This document shows positions 34,881 to 43,711 of a stretch of 64,000 nt of DNA, in pieces. This stretch comes from Acidobacteriota bacterium (lineage in GTDB: Bacteria; Acidobacteriota; Blastocatellia; RBC074), in assembly GCA_018269055.1 (NCBI GenBank), contig JAFDVI010000024.1:496001-560000 (forward strand), given 5' to 3'. The stretch's first letter is position 1. Each line of letters opens with the position of its first letter. The translations under genes were made by a program, and so were the position numbers. The notes beneath the pieces are model-generated. The model was not told the DNA's origin. It did not search any database and was given only the letters and a program-made list of their open reading frames with translations.

Positions 34881-36494
34881 ATGAGCAAGAACATCGGTTG
34901 GAACCCAAGTTCCTTCGGATTAGAGAACCAGGGCTTGAAAAACCTCAATCAAGCATTTTGGAATCTGACGACCGCGGAACTTTACGAACATTCGATCAAA
35001 CGTAACGAAGCGACGGTTGCGCATCTTGGCCCGTTGGTCGTCAACACGGGGCAACATACCGGACGGTCGCCCAACGACAAATTCATCGTCCGCGAAGCAT
35101 CATCGGAAAAAAATGTCTGGTGGGGAAAGGTCAATCGCTCGTTTGAGCAAGCCAACTTTAACCGGCTACGCGACAAGATGCTGAAGCATCTGGAAGGCAA
35201 GGACGTTTATGTCCAGGACTGTTTCGCCGGAGCCGACCCGGAATACCGCATTCCGATTCGCGTGGTCACCGAATACGCCTGGCACAGCTTGTTTGCGCGC
35301 AATATGTTTGTCAGGCCCGATTGGAACACTCAAGCTGCCAGCCACGTCCCCGAATTCACAGTCATCAATGCTCCCACCTGCCAAGCCAATCCCGAAACCG
35401 ATGGAACCAACTCAGGAACATTCATCCTGATGGATTTTAGCCAGCGGTTGATCTTGATCGGCGGAACCAGCTACGCGGGCGAGACCAAGAAATCCATTTT
35501 CACGCTGCTGAATTACCTGCTGCCATTGCGCGGAGTCCTGTCCATGCATTGTTCGGCCAACATTGGCCAGGACGGTAGTGCGGCCATCTTTTTTGGGTTA
35601 TCCGGCACAGGCAAAACCACGCTGTCGGCTGATCCTGAACGGCAATTGATCGGTGACGATGAACATGGCTGGTCGGATCGCGGCGTGTTCAATTTCGAGG
35701 GAGGCTGTTATGCCAAAGTCATCAACCTCTCCGCCGAAGCCGAACCGGACATTTACGCTTGCACGCGACGATTTGGAACTGTGCTGGAAAACGTGGTGAT
35801 GGATCCGATTACGCGGCGATTGGATTTGAATGACGGCAGTTTAACCGAAAACACGCGTGCGGCGTATCCGCTGTCGCACATTTCCAACTTTGAACCGTCC
35901 GGAACCGGTGGTCATCCGAAAAACATCATTATGTTGACGGCGGACGCTTATGGGATTTTGCCTCCCGTCGCCAAACTGACGCCGGAACAGGCGATGTACC
36001 ATTTCATTTCCGGCTACACGGCAAAGGTGGCGGGCACGGAAAAAGGTTTGGGCAAAGAACCGCAAGCGACGTTTTCGGCCTGTTTCGGCGCGCCGTTTAT
36101 GGTTCATCATCCGGGCGTGTATGCGGAATTGCTGCGCGAACGTATAGCCAAACATGGCGCCAATTGCTGGTTGGTCAACACAGGCTGGAGCGGCGGCCCT
36201 TATGGCGAAGGCCAACGGATGAAAATTGCTCACACGCGGGCGATGGTGCGCGCCGCGCTGTCGGGCCATCTGGCGAATGTGGCGACCGAACCCGATCCGA
36301 TTTTTGGCGTTCATGTGCCAATTGCCTGCCCGGATGTTCCCGGCGAAGTGCTGAAACCACGCAACACATGGAACAATCCGAAAGCCTATGACGAAAAAGC
36401 TCGGCATCTGGCGAATCTCTTCCGCGACAACTTTGAGCAATTTGCCGCCGGGGTTTCCGACGAAGTGAAGTTCGCTGCGCCGAAAGCGGATTGA
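34881..36494 (+). CDS. pckA: phosphoenolpyruvate carboxykinase (ATP)
   Basis: 537 residues, normal length. Converts oxaloacetate and ATP to PEP, CO2 and ADP, the entry step of gluconeogenesis. Signatures: TGRSPNDKFIVRE, the Arg/Lys substrate site RIPIRVVTEYAWHSLFARNM, the kinase-1a P-loop GLSGTGKTTLSAD (239-251), the kinase-2 GDDEHGW and the Mg/Mn-binding FNFEGGCYAK. The upstream extension of the frame is discarded because GAGGAG precedes ATG 34881. A hairpin at 36534-36585 follows the gene, so it is probably monocistronic. Confidence 0.97.
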   Translation: MSKNIGWNPSSFGLENQGLKNLNQAFWNLTTAELYEHSIKRNEATVAHLGPLVVNTGQHTGRSPNDKFIVREASSEKNVWWGKVNRSFEQANFNRLRDKMLKHLEGKDVYVQDCFAGADPEYRIPIRVVTEYAWHSLFARNMFVRPDWNTQAASHVPEFTVINAPTCQANPETDGTNSGTFILMDFSQRLILIGGTSYAGETKKSIFTLLNYLLPLRGVLSMHCSANIGQDGSAAIFFGLSGTGKTTLSADPERQLIGDDEHGWSDRGVFNFEGGCYAKVINLSAEAEPDIYACTRRFGTVLENVVMDPITRRLDLNDGSLTENTRAAYPLSHISNFEPSGTGGHPKNIIMLTADAYGILPPVAKLTPEQAMYHFISGYTAKVAGTEKGLGKEPQATFSACFGAPFMVHHPGVYAELLRERIAKHGANCWLVNTGWSGGPYGEGQRMKIAHTRAMVRAALSGHLANVATEPDPIFGVHVPIACPDVPGEVLKPRNTWNNPKAYDEKARHLANLFRDNFEQFAAGVSDEVKFAAPKAD

Positions 36495-36533
36495 TCATCG
36501 CGTGTATGAGTTGCAAAGCTGAACTCACCACAT

Positions 36534-36585
36534 AAAGCACAACAGTCACAAAAGGAGCTTCTCCAGTTTGTGACTTTTGTGCTTT
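36534..36585 (+). terminator. long hairpin terminator of pckA
   Basis: AAAGCACAA/TTGTGCTTT (36534-36542 and 36577-36585), TCACAAA/TTTGTGA (36546-36552 and 36567-36573) and GGAG/CTCC (36554-36557 and 36561-36564) nest into one long stem that ends 32 bases before nadB. There is no long T-run. Confidence 0.6.
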
Positions 36586-36617
36586 CTGGGGTTAAGTTGC
36601 CGCCAGAGAATAGAATT

Positions 36618-38189
36618 ATGCAAACTTCACCTGACTTCATAGTGATTGGCAGCGGCGTCGCGGGTTTGCGGGCTGCGCTGGAACTGGCCAAAGCGGGCCG
36701 GGTCGTTGTGCTGACCAAAGATCGGCTGGATGAATCCAACACCGAATACGCGCAGGGCGGCGTCGCCGTCGCGCTGTCGGACGATGATGAAATTGATCTG
36801 CATTTTGAGGACACACTGATTGCCGGAGCCGGGTTGTGCGATGAAAAAGCCGTTCGCGTTCTGGTCGAAGAAGGGCCGCGTTACATCACGGAACTGATCG
36901 AATGGGGCGCACAATTCGACCGCGAAGGCGGCGAACTGGCCTTCACACGCGAAGCGGCGCATTCACGGCGACGAATTCTGCACGCGCACGGAGATTCGAC
37001 CGGGCGAGAAATCGTCCGCGCGCTGATTGCTGCCGCCAAAAAAGATCCGAACATTCAATTGACGGCGCACGCGGCGACTATCGGCTTGACGGTCACAGAC
37101 GGTCGCTGTTGCGGCGTGCAATTTATTGATCCGAACGAAAGTTTGCGTCGAGAAATGTTTGCTCGCGCAGTGGTGTTGGCCACGGGCGGAGCCGGGCAAT
37201 TGTTTGCGCAAACCACAAACCCCAGTGTTGCCACAGGCGACGGCATGGCAATGGCGTATGCCGCCGGCGCGAGGATGAGCGATTTGGAATTCGTGCAATT
37301 CCATCCGACGGCGCTCGCGCTCGCGGAAGCACCGCGCTTTCTGCTCAGCGAAGCCTTGCGCGGCGAAGGCGCGATTTTACGGAATCATGAAGGCGAGGCA
37401 TTCGCGAAACGTTACGACGAACGCGGGGAACTGGCCCCGCGAGACATTGTCGCCCGCGCCATCGTTGCCGAAGCGAAACGCACAAATCAGCAATGGATGT
37501 TTCTTGACCTGACCCATTTAAGCGCCGCGTTTCTGCGCGAACGATTCCCGAAAATTTTTGAGACGTGTTTGCGCTACGGTTTGGATATGTCGAAGGATTT
37601 GTTGCCGGTCAGCCCCGCAGTACATTACGTGATGGGCGGAGTCCGCACGGACACGTACGGGCGAACGACTTTGCCCGGATTATACGCCGCCGGAGAAGTT
37701 GCCTGCACGGGCGTTCACGGTGCCAATCGGTTGGCCAGCAATTCCCTGCTGGAAGGGTTGGTATTTGGCGCGCGCGCAGGAGCCGCCGCCTTGACCGATT
37801 TACCGTCTTTGCCGATCAAAGAAGAATCCGAACCGGTCGAATTCGACTTGGACGATTGGCGATTGGATCCGCGAACGAAGTCTCGCGTACAGGAATTGAT
37901 GTGGTGGAAAGTCGGGTTGATTCGCCGCGCCGAAACTTTGCAGGCGGCAGTGAAAGAGTTGTACCAACTGAGCGAAGAAAAGGTGAATCCCCGAACCAGA
38001 AACTTTGCGGCGCTTGCCCACCTAATGGCTGAAGCGGCGTTGTGGCGTGAAGAAAGTCGCGGCGGGCATTTCCGCGAAGATTACCCAATCCGGGACGATG
38101 AGCGTTGGCGCGTGCATTCCGCGCAGCAGCTCGGCCAACCGATTTGCCCGATGGAATTGGTAAGTGATGGGGGAAATGAGGTTTCCTAA
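36618..38189 (+). CDS. nadB: L-aspartate oxidase
   Basis: 523 residues, normal length. Oxidises L-aspartate to iminoaspartate with FAD, the first step of de novo NAD synthesis; NadA then makes quinolinate. FAD site VIGSGVAGLRAALELA at the start, EYAQGGVAVA, the active-site segment RRRILHAHGDSTG, FVQFHPTALAL, LSEALRGEGA and the C-terminal GLYAAGEVACTGVHGANRLA. A 17-codon upstream extension is rejected; ATG 36618 begins directly before the FAD motif. No nadA or nadC in the window. Confidence 0.95.
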   Translation: MQTSPDFIVIGSGVAGLRAALELAKAGRVVVLTKDRLDESNTEYAQGGVAVALSDDDEIDLHFEDTLIAGAGLCDEKAVRVLVEEGPRYITELIEWGAQFDREGGELAFTREAAHSRRRILHAHGDSTGREIVRALIAAAKKDPNIQLTAHAATIGLTVTDGRCCGVQFIDPNESLRREMFARAVVLATGGAGQLFAQTTNPSVATGDGMAMAYAAGARMSDLEFVQFHPTALALAEAPRFLLSEALRGEGAILRNHEGEAFAKRYDERGELAPRDIVARAIVAEAKRTNQQWMFLDLTHLSAAFLRERFPKIFETCLRYGLDMSKDLLPVSPAVHYVMGGVRTDTYGRTTLPGLYAAGEVACTGVHGANRLASNSLLEGLVFGARAGAAALTDLPSLPIKEESEPVEFDLDDWRLDPRTKSRVQELMWWKVGLIRRAETLQAAVKELYQLSEEKVNPRTRNFAALAHLMAEAALWREESRGGHFREDYPIRDDERWRVHSAQQLGQPICPMELVSDGGNEVS

Positions 38190-38341
38190 TTTCTGCTTGC
38201 TCCGTTTTGGCAAAAGCCTTACCATCCGCTCGCCTTTTGTTCGGAAACGGTTCCGAATCCCGACCCGGTTCAAGGCCGCAATCACTTCCGCTTTGAACAT
38301 TTAATCTTAGAAAGTAGAAACGCCGAAATACGGAGCTGCCC

Positions 38342-39451
38342 ATGCCGTTCGACAACGACTTTACCATCGGAATCGAGGAAGAGTTTCAGATCATTGACCC
38401 GCAAACGCGCGAATTACGGTCCCGCGTCAACGAGATTTTGGAAGAAGGCCGGATGCTGCTCGGCGAGCAGGTCAAACCGGAAATGCACCAGTCAATGATC
38501 GAAGTCGGCACGGGCATTTGTCGCGACGTAAAAGAAGCTCGACAGGACGTCATCAAGTTGCGCCGAGTAATTGCCGATCTGGCGCATCGCAATGGGTTGG
38601 CGATTGTCGCAGCTTCGACCCACCCGATTTCGCACTGGGCTGACCAGCGAATTACGGAAAACGAGCGGTATTACGCACTGATCGAAGAGCTTCAACATTC
38701 TGCGCGCGCCTTGTTGATCTTTGGCATGCACGTTCACGTCGGAATGGCCGACCGCGAAGCCGCCATCGCCGTGATGAATGCCGCGCGATACTTTTTGCCG
38801 CACATTTACGCGCTTTCGACCAGTTCGCCCTTCTGGATTGGCCGCAACACGGGAATGAAAAGTTACCGGTATGAAGTTTTCAAACAGTTTCCGCGCACGG
38901 GCATTCCGGACTATTTCAACTCGGTTGGCGAATTTGATAACTACGTCAATTTGCTGATCAAAACCGGCTGCATTGATAACGGCAAAAAGATTTGGTGGGA
39001 TGTGCGTCCGCATCATGTGTATCCGACGCTGGAATACAGAATCTGCGACATCCCAACCAAAGTGGATGAAACTATCACCATTGCTGCGCTCTTCCAGGCG
39101 GTCACGGCAAAGCTTTACAAGCTATATCGCCAGAACATGGGATTCCGGTTGTATCGCCGCGCCTTGATCGAAGAAAACAAATGGCGCGCTGCGCGGTATG
39201 GACTGGATGGCAAACTGATTGATTTCGGCAAACGCGAAGAAGTCCCGCTTCGCAATCTGATCCAGGAATTGTTGGAATTCGTGGACGATGTTGTGGATGA
39301 TTTGGGTTGCCGTGAAGAGATCAATTACGTGAATACGATCCTGGAAAACGGGACCAGCGCCGACCGGCAATTGAGCATTTATCGCCAAACCGGCGACCTG
39401 CGAAACGTTGTGGATATGCTGATGAAAGAAACGCTTGAAGGCGTATTTTGA
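38342..39451 (+). CDS. carboxylate-amine ligase, YbdK/GCS2 family
   Basis: 369 residues. Opening FTIGIEEEFQIIDPQTREL, the ASTHPISHWADQ loop, FGMHVHVGM with metal-binding His and RPHHVYPTLEYRICD are characteristic of the glutamate-cysteine ligase 2 family (PF04107). YbdK-type enzymes show weak glutamate-cysteine ligase activity in vitro; a role in gamma-glutamyl thiol or peptide synthesis is likely but unproven. CGGAG precedes the ATG. Separated from nadB by 152 bases. Confidence 0.92.
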   Translation: MPFDNDFTIGIEEEFQIIDPQTRELRSRVNEILEEGRMLLGEQVKPEMHQSMIEVGTGICRDVKEARQDVIKLRRVIADLAHRNGLAIVAASTHPISHWADQRITENERYYALIEELQHSARALLIFGMHVHVGMADREAAIAVMNAARYFLPHIYALSTSSPFWIGRNTGMKSYRYEVFKQFPRTGIPDYFNSVGEFDNYVNLLIKTGCIDNGKKIWWDVRPHHVYPTLEYRICDIPTKVDETITIAALFQAVTAKLYKLYRQNMGFRLYRRALIEENKWRAARYGLDGKLIDFGKREEVPLRNLIQELLEFVDDVVDDLGCREEINYVNTILENGTSADRQLSIYRQTGDLRNVVDMLMKETLEGVF

Positions 39452-39684
39452 TTTTTGGTTATCAGCAGCCTCACCCTGAGTGGCTACTGATGCTGCAAAA
39501 TTTGTAAAGAACCCCTTTCTGAAACCAAACTCGCCCCACCCTTTGTTACCCCGAAACGCCCCGCCGAGAAATTCGCCGCTGAACCCCCTAGCCATGAGAG
39601 TTCAGTGATTGTTCCTTCAATCCATTTCGTAATTGCTCAACCGCACCGACCGGCGGTTTTTCGAGCATTTGGTGGTGCCTAGTT

Positions 39685-42579
39685 ATGAAAAGATGGTCAA
39701 TGAATGTGTTTGTGTTTGTTGCTTTGACCGCGCTGTTATTTATGGCTGTTCGCTGGTTGGCGCCGGTGATGGGATTAGGAGGCATTGAAAACGAATGGCT
39801 GCAAGTAATGTCGCGGTTGATGCCTTTTGCAGCAATGGCTGCAACGACTTCGATTGTGTTTCTGGTTTTAACCTTTCGCTGGAAATCTGAGCCTTCCTAT
39901 CCGGAGGCAAAGCGATTGGTCGAAGAAGCCGAACAATGGAGCGATGAATTTGTCATCGGTGAAGAACTTGAACTGCATCCAAACGCGTTTGCTGAAAGTT
40001 CTTCATTCAGCATCAAAGAACGGCTTGCCGACAATGAGACGTCAGTCGTTGTCAATCCGTCTGTTGTCGAACCAACCAATTTCCCGGCTCCGGCAATTGA
40101 GCCGGTTTTTGCCAGCCTCGCTGGAAAGATTCATTCAAGCGGGAAGGTAAAAATCAGTTTGCCAGGTTTATCCCAGATGAAAGCTGATGGTGCGGGCGAT
40201 CTGTCGCTGAAAGGCGATCTGCACGACACCAAAACCATTCTCAACTCCGAGCAAAATATGAACCTCACGAATCTTGCTGTGACGGAAACGCTGCCGAACC
40301 ATGATGGATCGAATGCGCCTGTTTCGACTTTGCTCAATCAATTGCCGCCGTCCGTGCCGGAATTCGCCGGACGTTCGTTTGAATTGGCGGAATTGATGGC
40401 GGCACGCGCCAATCAGGAAAACCGGGTTCTGAGCATTCAAGGAATGGGCGGAGTCGGCAAAACCACGCTGGCGTTGAAACTGGCTCACCAGATGACGCCA
40501 CACTACCCGGATGCACAGTTGTTTTTAGATTTGAAAGGAGCCAGTCCTCAACCTTTGTCAGTTGCCGAAGTCCGCTCGCACGTCATACGGGCTTACATGC
40601 CTGCCGCGCGTTTGCCTGAAAACGAAGCTGAGTTGGGCAAGCTTTACGATTCTGTGCTTAAAAGCAAACGTGCATTGTTGTTGTTCGACAATGCTGCGAA
40701 CACACAACAAATTGCCTCTCTGATTCCGCCCGCCGGATGTTTGCTGGTGGTCACTTCGCGCCAGCATTTATCGTTAAGCGGAATGTTCGCCAGCCGCCTG
40801 GATACCTTACCGCCTGCCGAATCTCAGGAATTGTTGCGCCGTTTGTTGCCGCGCATCGGAGATAAAGCTGCGCGATTGGCTGAGTTATGCGGCCATTTGC
40901 CATTGACGATGCGGTTGGCCGCCAGTGCGTTGGCGCAAAACGTCAACCTTGGTGTCGAAGAATACGCCAAACGGCTGATTCGTTGGCAAACGCAGGAAGG
41001 TTCGCGCCGCGCAGTGGATGCCGTTTTGCGCGCCAGTTATGAAATGTTGGTTCCGGGATTGCGCAAACTGTGGCGGACGCTGGCGGTGTTTCCGGGAACC
41101 TTCGATGTGAATGCTGCTGCGGTTGTTTGGAAGATTCATCCTGAGCGGGCGGACCACGCGCTCGAACGATTGATGGCCTACAGCCTGGTCGAACGCAATC
41201 CGGCGACGGGACGATACAGGCTTCATGACCTGATGGCATTGTTTGCTGAATCTTCCTTGAACGGACAGGAGCGCGCCATCGCACGGCATCATCACGCGGC
41301 GCATTACCAAAGTGTTTTGCATGAAGCCGACGCGCTTTACGAACAAGGCGGCGAATTTCTGAAGCAAGGGTTGGATTTGGTGGATATGGAATGGCGAAAC
41401 ATCCAGGTGGCGCAAATCTGGGCGGCGACCAAATTTGAAAGCAACCGGATGGCTTGCGATTTGTGCAATTCATTTCCGGATGCGGGCAAGTATGTTTTAA
41501 GTTTACGCCAACATCCGCGTGAACGCATTCGATGGAGCGAAGCTGCGATGGCGGCCGCCAAACAAATGCAACGACGAAAATCGGTTGGCAAGCATTTGAT
41601 CGCGCTCGGAGATTCGTATGCCGATCTGAGCGAGATTCATCATTCGATTGATTGTTACAGCCAGGCGCTGGAAATTGCGCGTGAGACCAAAAATCGCCGT
41701 AGCGAAAGCGATGCCTTGGTGGGTTTGGGAACTGCTTATTACCTGGGTGGCGATTTGGGACGGGCACACGAACACCACGAATTTTCGCTCAGGATTGCGC
41801 AGGAACTAGAGGACCGTCGCGCTGAAGCAAACGCGCTTGGCGCACTCGGTTTGACGTTGTATGCGCTGGGCGATGCTCGGCAGGCGACGGATATGTTGGA
41901 ACGGCAATTACATCTGGCGCGGGAACTCGGCGACCGACGCAACGAAAGCCACGCGCTTGGCGGACTCGGGTTGACGCATTACGCCCTGGGAGATGCGCGT
42001 ATGGCAATTGACTTGCTGAACGAACAATTCCGCATCACACGTGAAATTGGTGATCGGCGTGGTGAAGCCGGAGCGTTGGTTAATTTGGGGTACGCCTGGT
42101 CGAATCTGAAAGATAACCAGCAGGCAATCGGCTATCTGGAACAGTCGCTGACTGTGGCGCATGAAATTGGAGATCGCCGCAGCGAAGCCAGAGCCTTGGG
42201 CGGACTCGGCGTCGCGCATTACCTGCTCGGCAATCAGGCCCAGGCAATCGAATTTCTGGAACGCCAGCGAACGCTGGCCAGCGAAATTGGTGATCGTCAA
42301 AATGAAGCTTCGGCGCTGACCAATCTGGGCGAAGCCTACACTTCAACAGGAGAGCTGATGCGCGCAATCGAATTGTTGAAACGGGCATTTAGCATCACCA
42401 GTCAGATGGACGATGTTGCTGGCCAGGGGACTGCGCTGTTCAATCTGGCACAGGCCCTGGAAAAGCTTGGCGACCGCGCCCAAGCCGTTGAGCAGGCGCG
42501 AAAAGCAATGGAATTATTTGAAATTACCCAACACCCGTCGGCTGAAACTGTTCGATGGCAATTGGTCAAATGGCAATGA
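39685..42579 (+). CDS. membrane-anchored STAND protein: two TM, NB-ARC, winged helix, TPR
   Basis: 964 residues. Two membrane helices (about 8-28 and 46-64) replace the effector domain usual in this class; a disordered stretch of about 150 residues follows. NB-ARC NTPase: P-loop GMGGVGKTT (253-261), Walker B LLLFDN with Asp335, LVVTSRQ sensor, GHLPLTMRLAASAL (GLPL-like) and a winged-helix segment ending YRLHDLMALFAE. From about 590 to the end lie about eight TPR units of 40 residues, five with nearly identical EIGDRR-E-ALGGLG cores. Nucleotide-driven oligomerisation is likely; the trigger and output are unknown. It could be a regulator or a defence protein (bacterial NLR-like). No nuclease, protease or toxin is adjacent. 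Weak ribosome-binding site. Confidence 0.88.
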   Translation: MKRWSMNVFVFVALTALLFMAVRWLAPVMGLGGIENEWLQVMSRLMPFAAMAATTSIVFLVLTFRWKSEPSYPEAKRLVEEAEQWSDEFVIGEELELHPNAFAESSSFSIKERLADNETSVVVNPSVVEPTNFPAPAIEPVFASLAGKIHSSGKVKISLPGLSQMKADGAGDLSLKGDLHDTKTILNSEQNMNLTNLAVTETLPNHDGSNAPVSTLLNQLPPSVPEFAGRSFELAELMAARANQENRVLSIQGMGGVGKTTLALKLAHQMTPHYPDAQLFLDLKGASPQPLSVAEVRSHVIRAYMPAARLPENEAELGKLYDSVLKSKRALLLFDNAANTQQIASLIPPAGCLLVVTSRQHLSLSGMFASRLDTLPPAESQELLRRLLPRIGDKAARLAELCGHLPLTMRLAASALAQNVNLGVEEYAKRLIRWQTQEGSRRAVDAVLRASYEMLVPGLRKLWRTLAVFPGTFDVNAAAVVWKIHPERADHALERLMAYSLVERNPATGRYRLHDLMALFAESSLNGQERAIARHHHAAHYQSVLHEADALYEQGGEFLKQGLDLVDMEWRNIQVAQIWAATKFESNRMACDLCNSFPDAGKYVLSLRQHPRERIRWSEAAMAAAKQMQRRKSVGKHLIALGDSYADLSEIHHSIDCYSQALEIARETKNRRSESDALVGLGTAYYLGGDLGRAHEHHEFSLRIAQELEDRRAEANALGALGLTLYALGDARQATDMLERQLHLARELGDRRNESHALGGLGLTHYALGDARMAIDLLNEQFRITREIGDRRGEAGALVNLGYAWSNLKDNQQAIGYLEQSLTVAHEIGDRRSEARALGGLGVAHYLLGNQAQAIEFLERQRTLASEIGDRQNEASALTNLGEAYTSTGELMRAIELLKRAFSITSQMDDVAGQGTALFNLAQALEKLGDRAQAVEQARKAMELFEITQHPSAETVRWQLVKWQ

Positions 42580-42716
42580 TCAATGTTCGGAGTTCACGCT
42601 TCAGCGTGTCGCTTGTGCGCACGCTGGCTGCTGTGGCGCTCGCTCGATGATCAATGTTCGGAGTTCACGCTTCAGCGTGTCGCCAGCCAGCCCGACACGC
42701 TGAAGCGTGAACTCCG
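42576..42716. repeat. tandem and inverted REP-like repeat at a convergent junction
   Basis: A 37-base sequence at 42576-42612 recurs exactly at 42647-42683 (71-base period); the first copy includes the stop codon of the NB-ARC gene. A 24-base inverse copy lies at 42693-42716, giving a 24-bp stem with the second copy and a 10-base loop. Each copy has the inner palindrome CACGCT-TC-AGCGTG. It likely acts as a bidirectional terminator for the NB-ARC and FKBP genes. Confidence 0.75.
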
Positions 42717-42723
42717 TGCCTCG

Positions 42724-43554
42724 TTACTTTGCTTCCTTTGTCTCCAGCAACTCCACTTCGAAAACCAGCGTCGCATTTGGCGGAATCACGCCGCCAGCGC
42801 CTCGCGCTCCATAACCGAGTTGCGGAGGAATGACCAGCTTGCGTTTACCACCGACTTTCATCGTCATCACGCCTTCATCCCAGCCTTTGATCACCTGCCC
42901 GACGCCAATCTGGAACGTGAATGGTTTTCCGCGATCCACGGAGCTATCGAATTTTGTTCCGTCGTCCAATGTGCCCGTGTAATGTACCGTCACTTGATGA
43001 CCTGGTTGCGGGCTTGCGCCCGTGCCAACCACGATGTCTTCATATTTCAAACCGGATTCTGTCGTCACTGCTTTTGCTCCCAGAACAGATGCTTTCAGCG
43101 GAATGGAAACCCAGCTAACGGCTTTCCAAACACCCGCGCGTTTCACCCAGACTTCCGAATGGCTGGAAGTTCCGAGCGGTTTGTCGTTGCGAATATACGT
43201 CGAGCGACCCGTCACGACAGCCGTCGTTCCATAAAGCCGCACCTGAAAATCATCGCTGCGAATATCATCAAGCTGAATCTTTCCGGACTCCAGCATCTTC
43301 AACATCTCGGCTTTGGTAACGAAGCTGCCGTCCGTGTTGATGGCCTTGAAATCGTCGGCAAAGATTCGATTGAGCGCGGCCGGGTCTTTTTTGACGACGG
43401 CTGTGAACCATTCGCGCTCCAGCTTTTTGAACTGCGCTTCCACGCCGGCGGCTGGCGCCGATTTGCTTCGCCCTGCGCGAACCGGCTTTGTTTGGCCGAA
43501 AACAGCAGAACACGCCAGCAGCGCAGTCAATAAGATCAGAAAAATTTGCTTCAA
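42724..43554 (-). CDS. exported FKBP-type peptidyl-prolyl isomerase with DUF4440/SnoaL-like domain
   Basis: 276 residues from the chosen start. A signal peptide (about 1-21, ending SAVFGQ) precedes an NTF2-like DUF4440 domain (about 35-150: [34 protein letters not shown]) and a complete FKBP domain (about 167-274: [42 protein letters not shown]). It would catalyse prolyl isomerisation of periplasmic proteins. The longest frame starts at TTG 43629 and gives a poor signal; TTG 43554 has AAGGAG 9 bases upstream and opens directly on the signal peptide [15 protein letters not shown]. Confidence 0.87.
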   Translation of the reverse strand: MKQIFLILLTALLACSAVFGQTKPVRAGRSKSAPAAGVEAQFKKLEREWFTAVVKKDPAALNRIFADDFKAINTDGSFVTKAEMLKMLESGKIQLDDIRSDDFQVRLYGTTAVVTGRSTYIRNDKPLGTSSHSEVWVKRAGVWKAVSWVSIPLKASVLGAKAVTTESGLKYEDIVVGTGASPQPGHQVTVHYTGTLDDGTKFDSSVDRGKPFTFQIGVGQVIKGWDEGVMTMKVGGKRKLVIPPQLGYGARGAGGVIPPNATLVFEVELLETKEAK

Positions 43555-43711
43555 GAGTTTTGACTCCTTTTGGCTTTCGTTTGGCACGAAAGATTGATGT
43601 GTGTTATTTCGGTTGAGAAGTTCCACCAAAAATCACCGCGACAATACAGGATCAACAGAAAACCCGGCAAGCTCACCGGCTTGCTTTGTGTAAAAGAGAA
43701 AGGGCAACTTT

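Noticed and set aside
38245-38275. GGTTCCGAATCC-like stretch resembling a tRNA T-arm
   Set aside because: No acceptor, D or anticodon arms can be folded around it.
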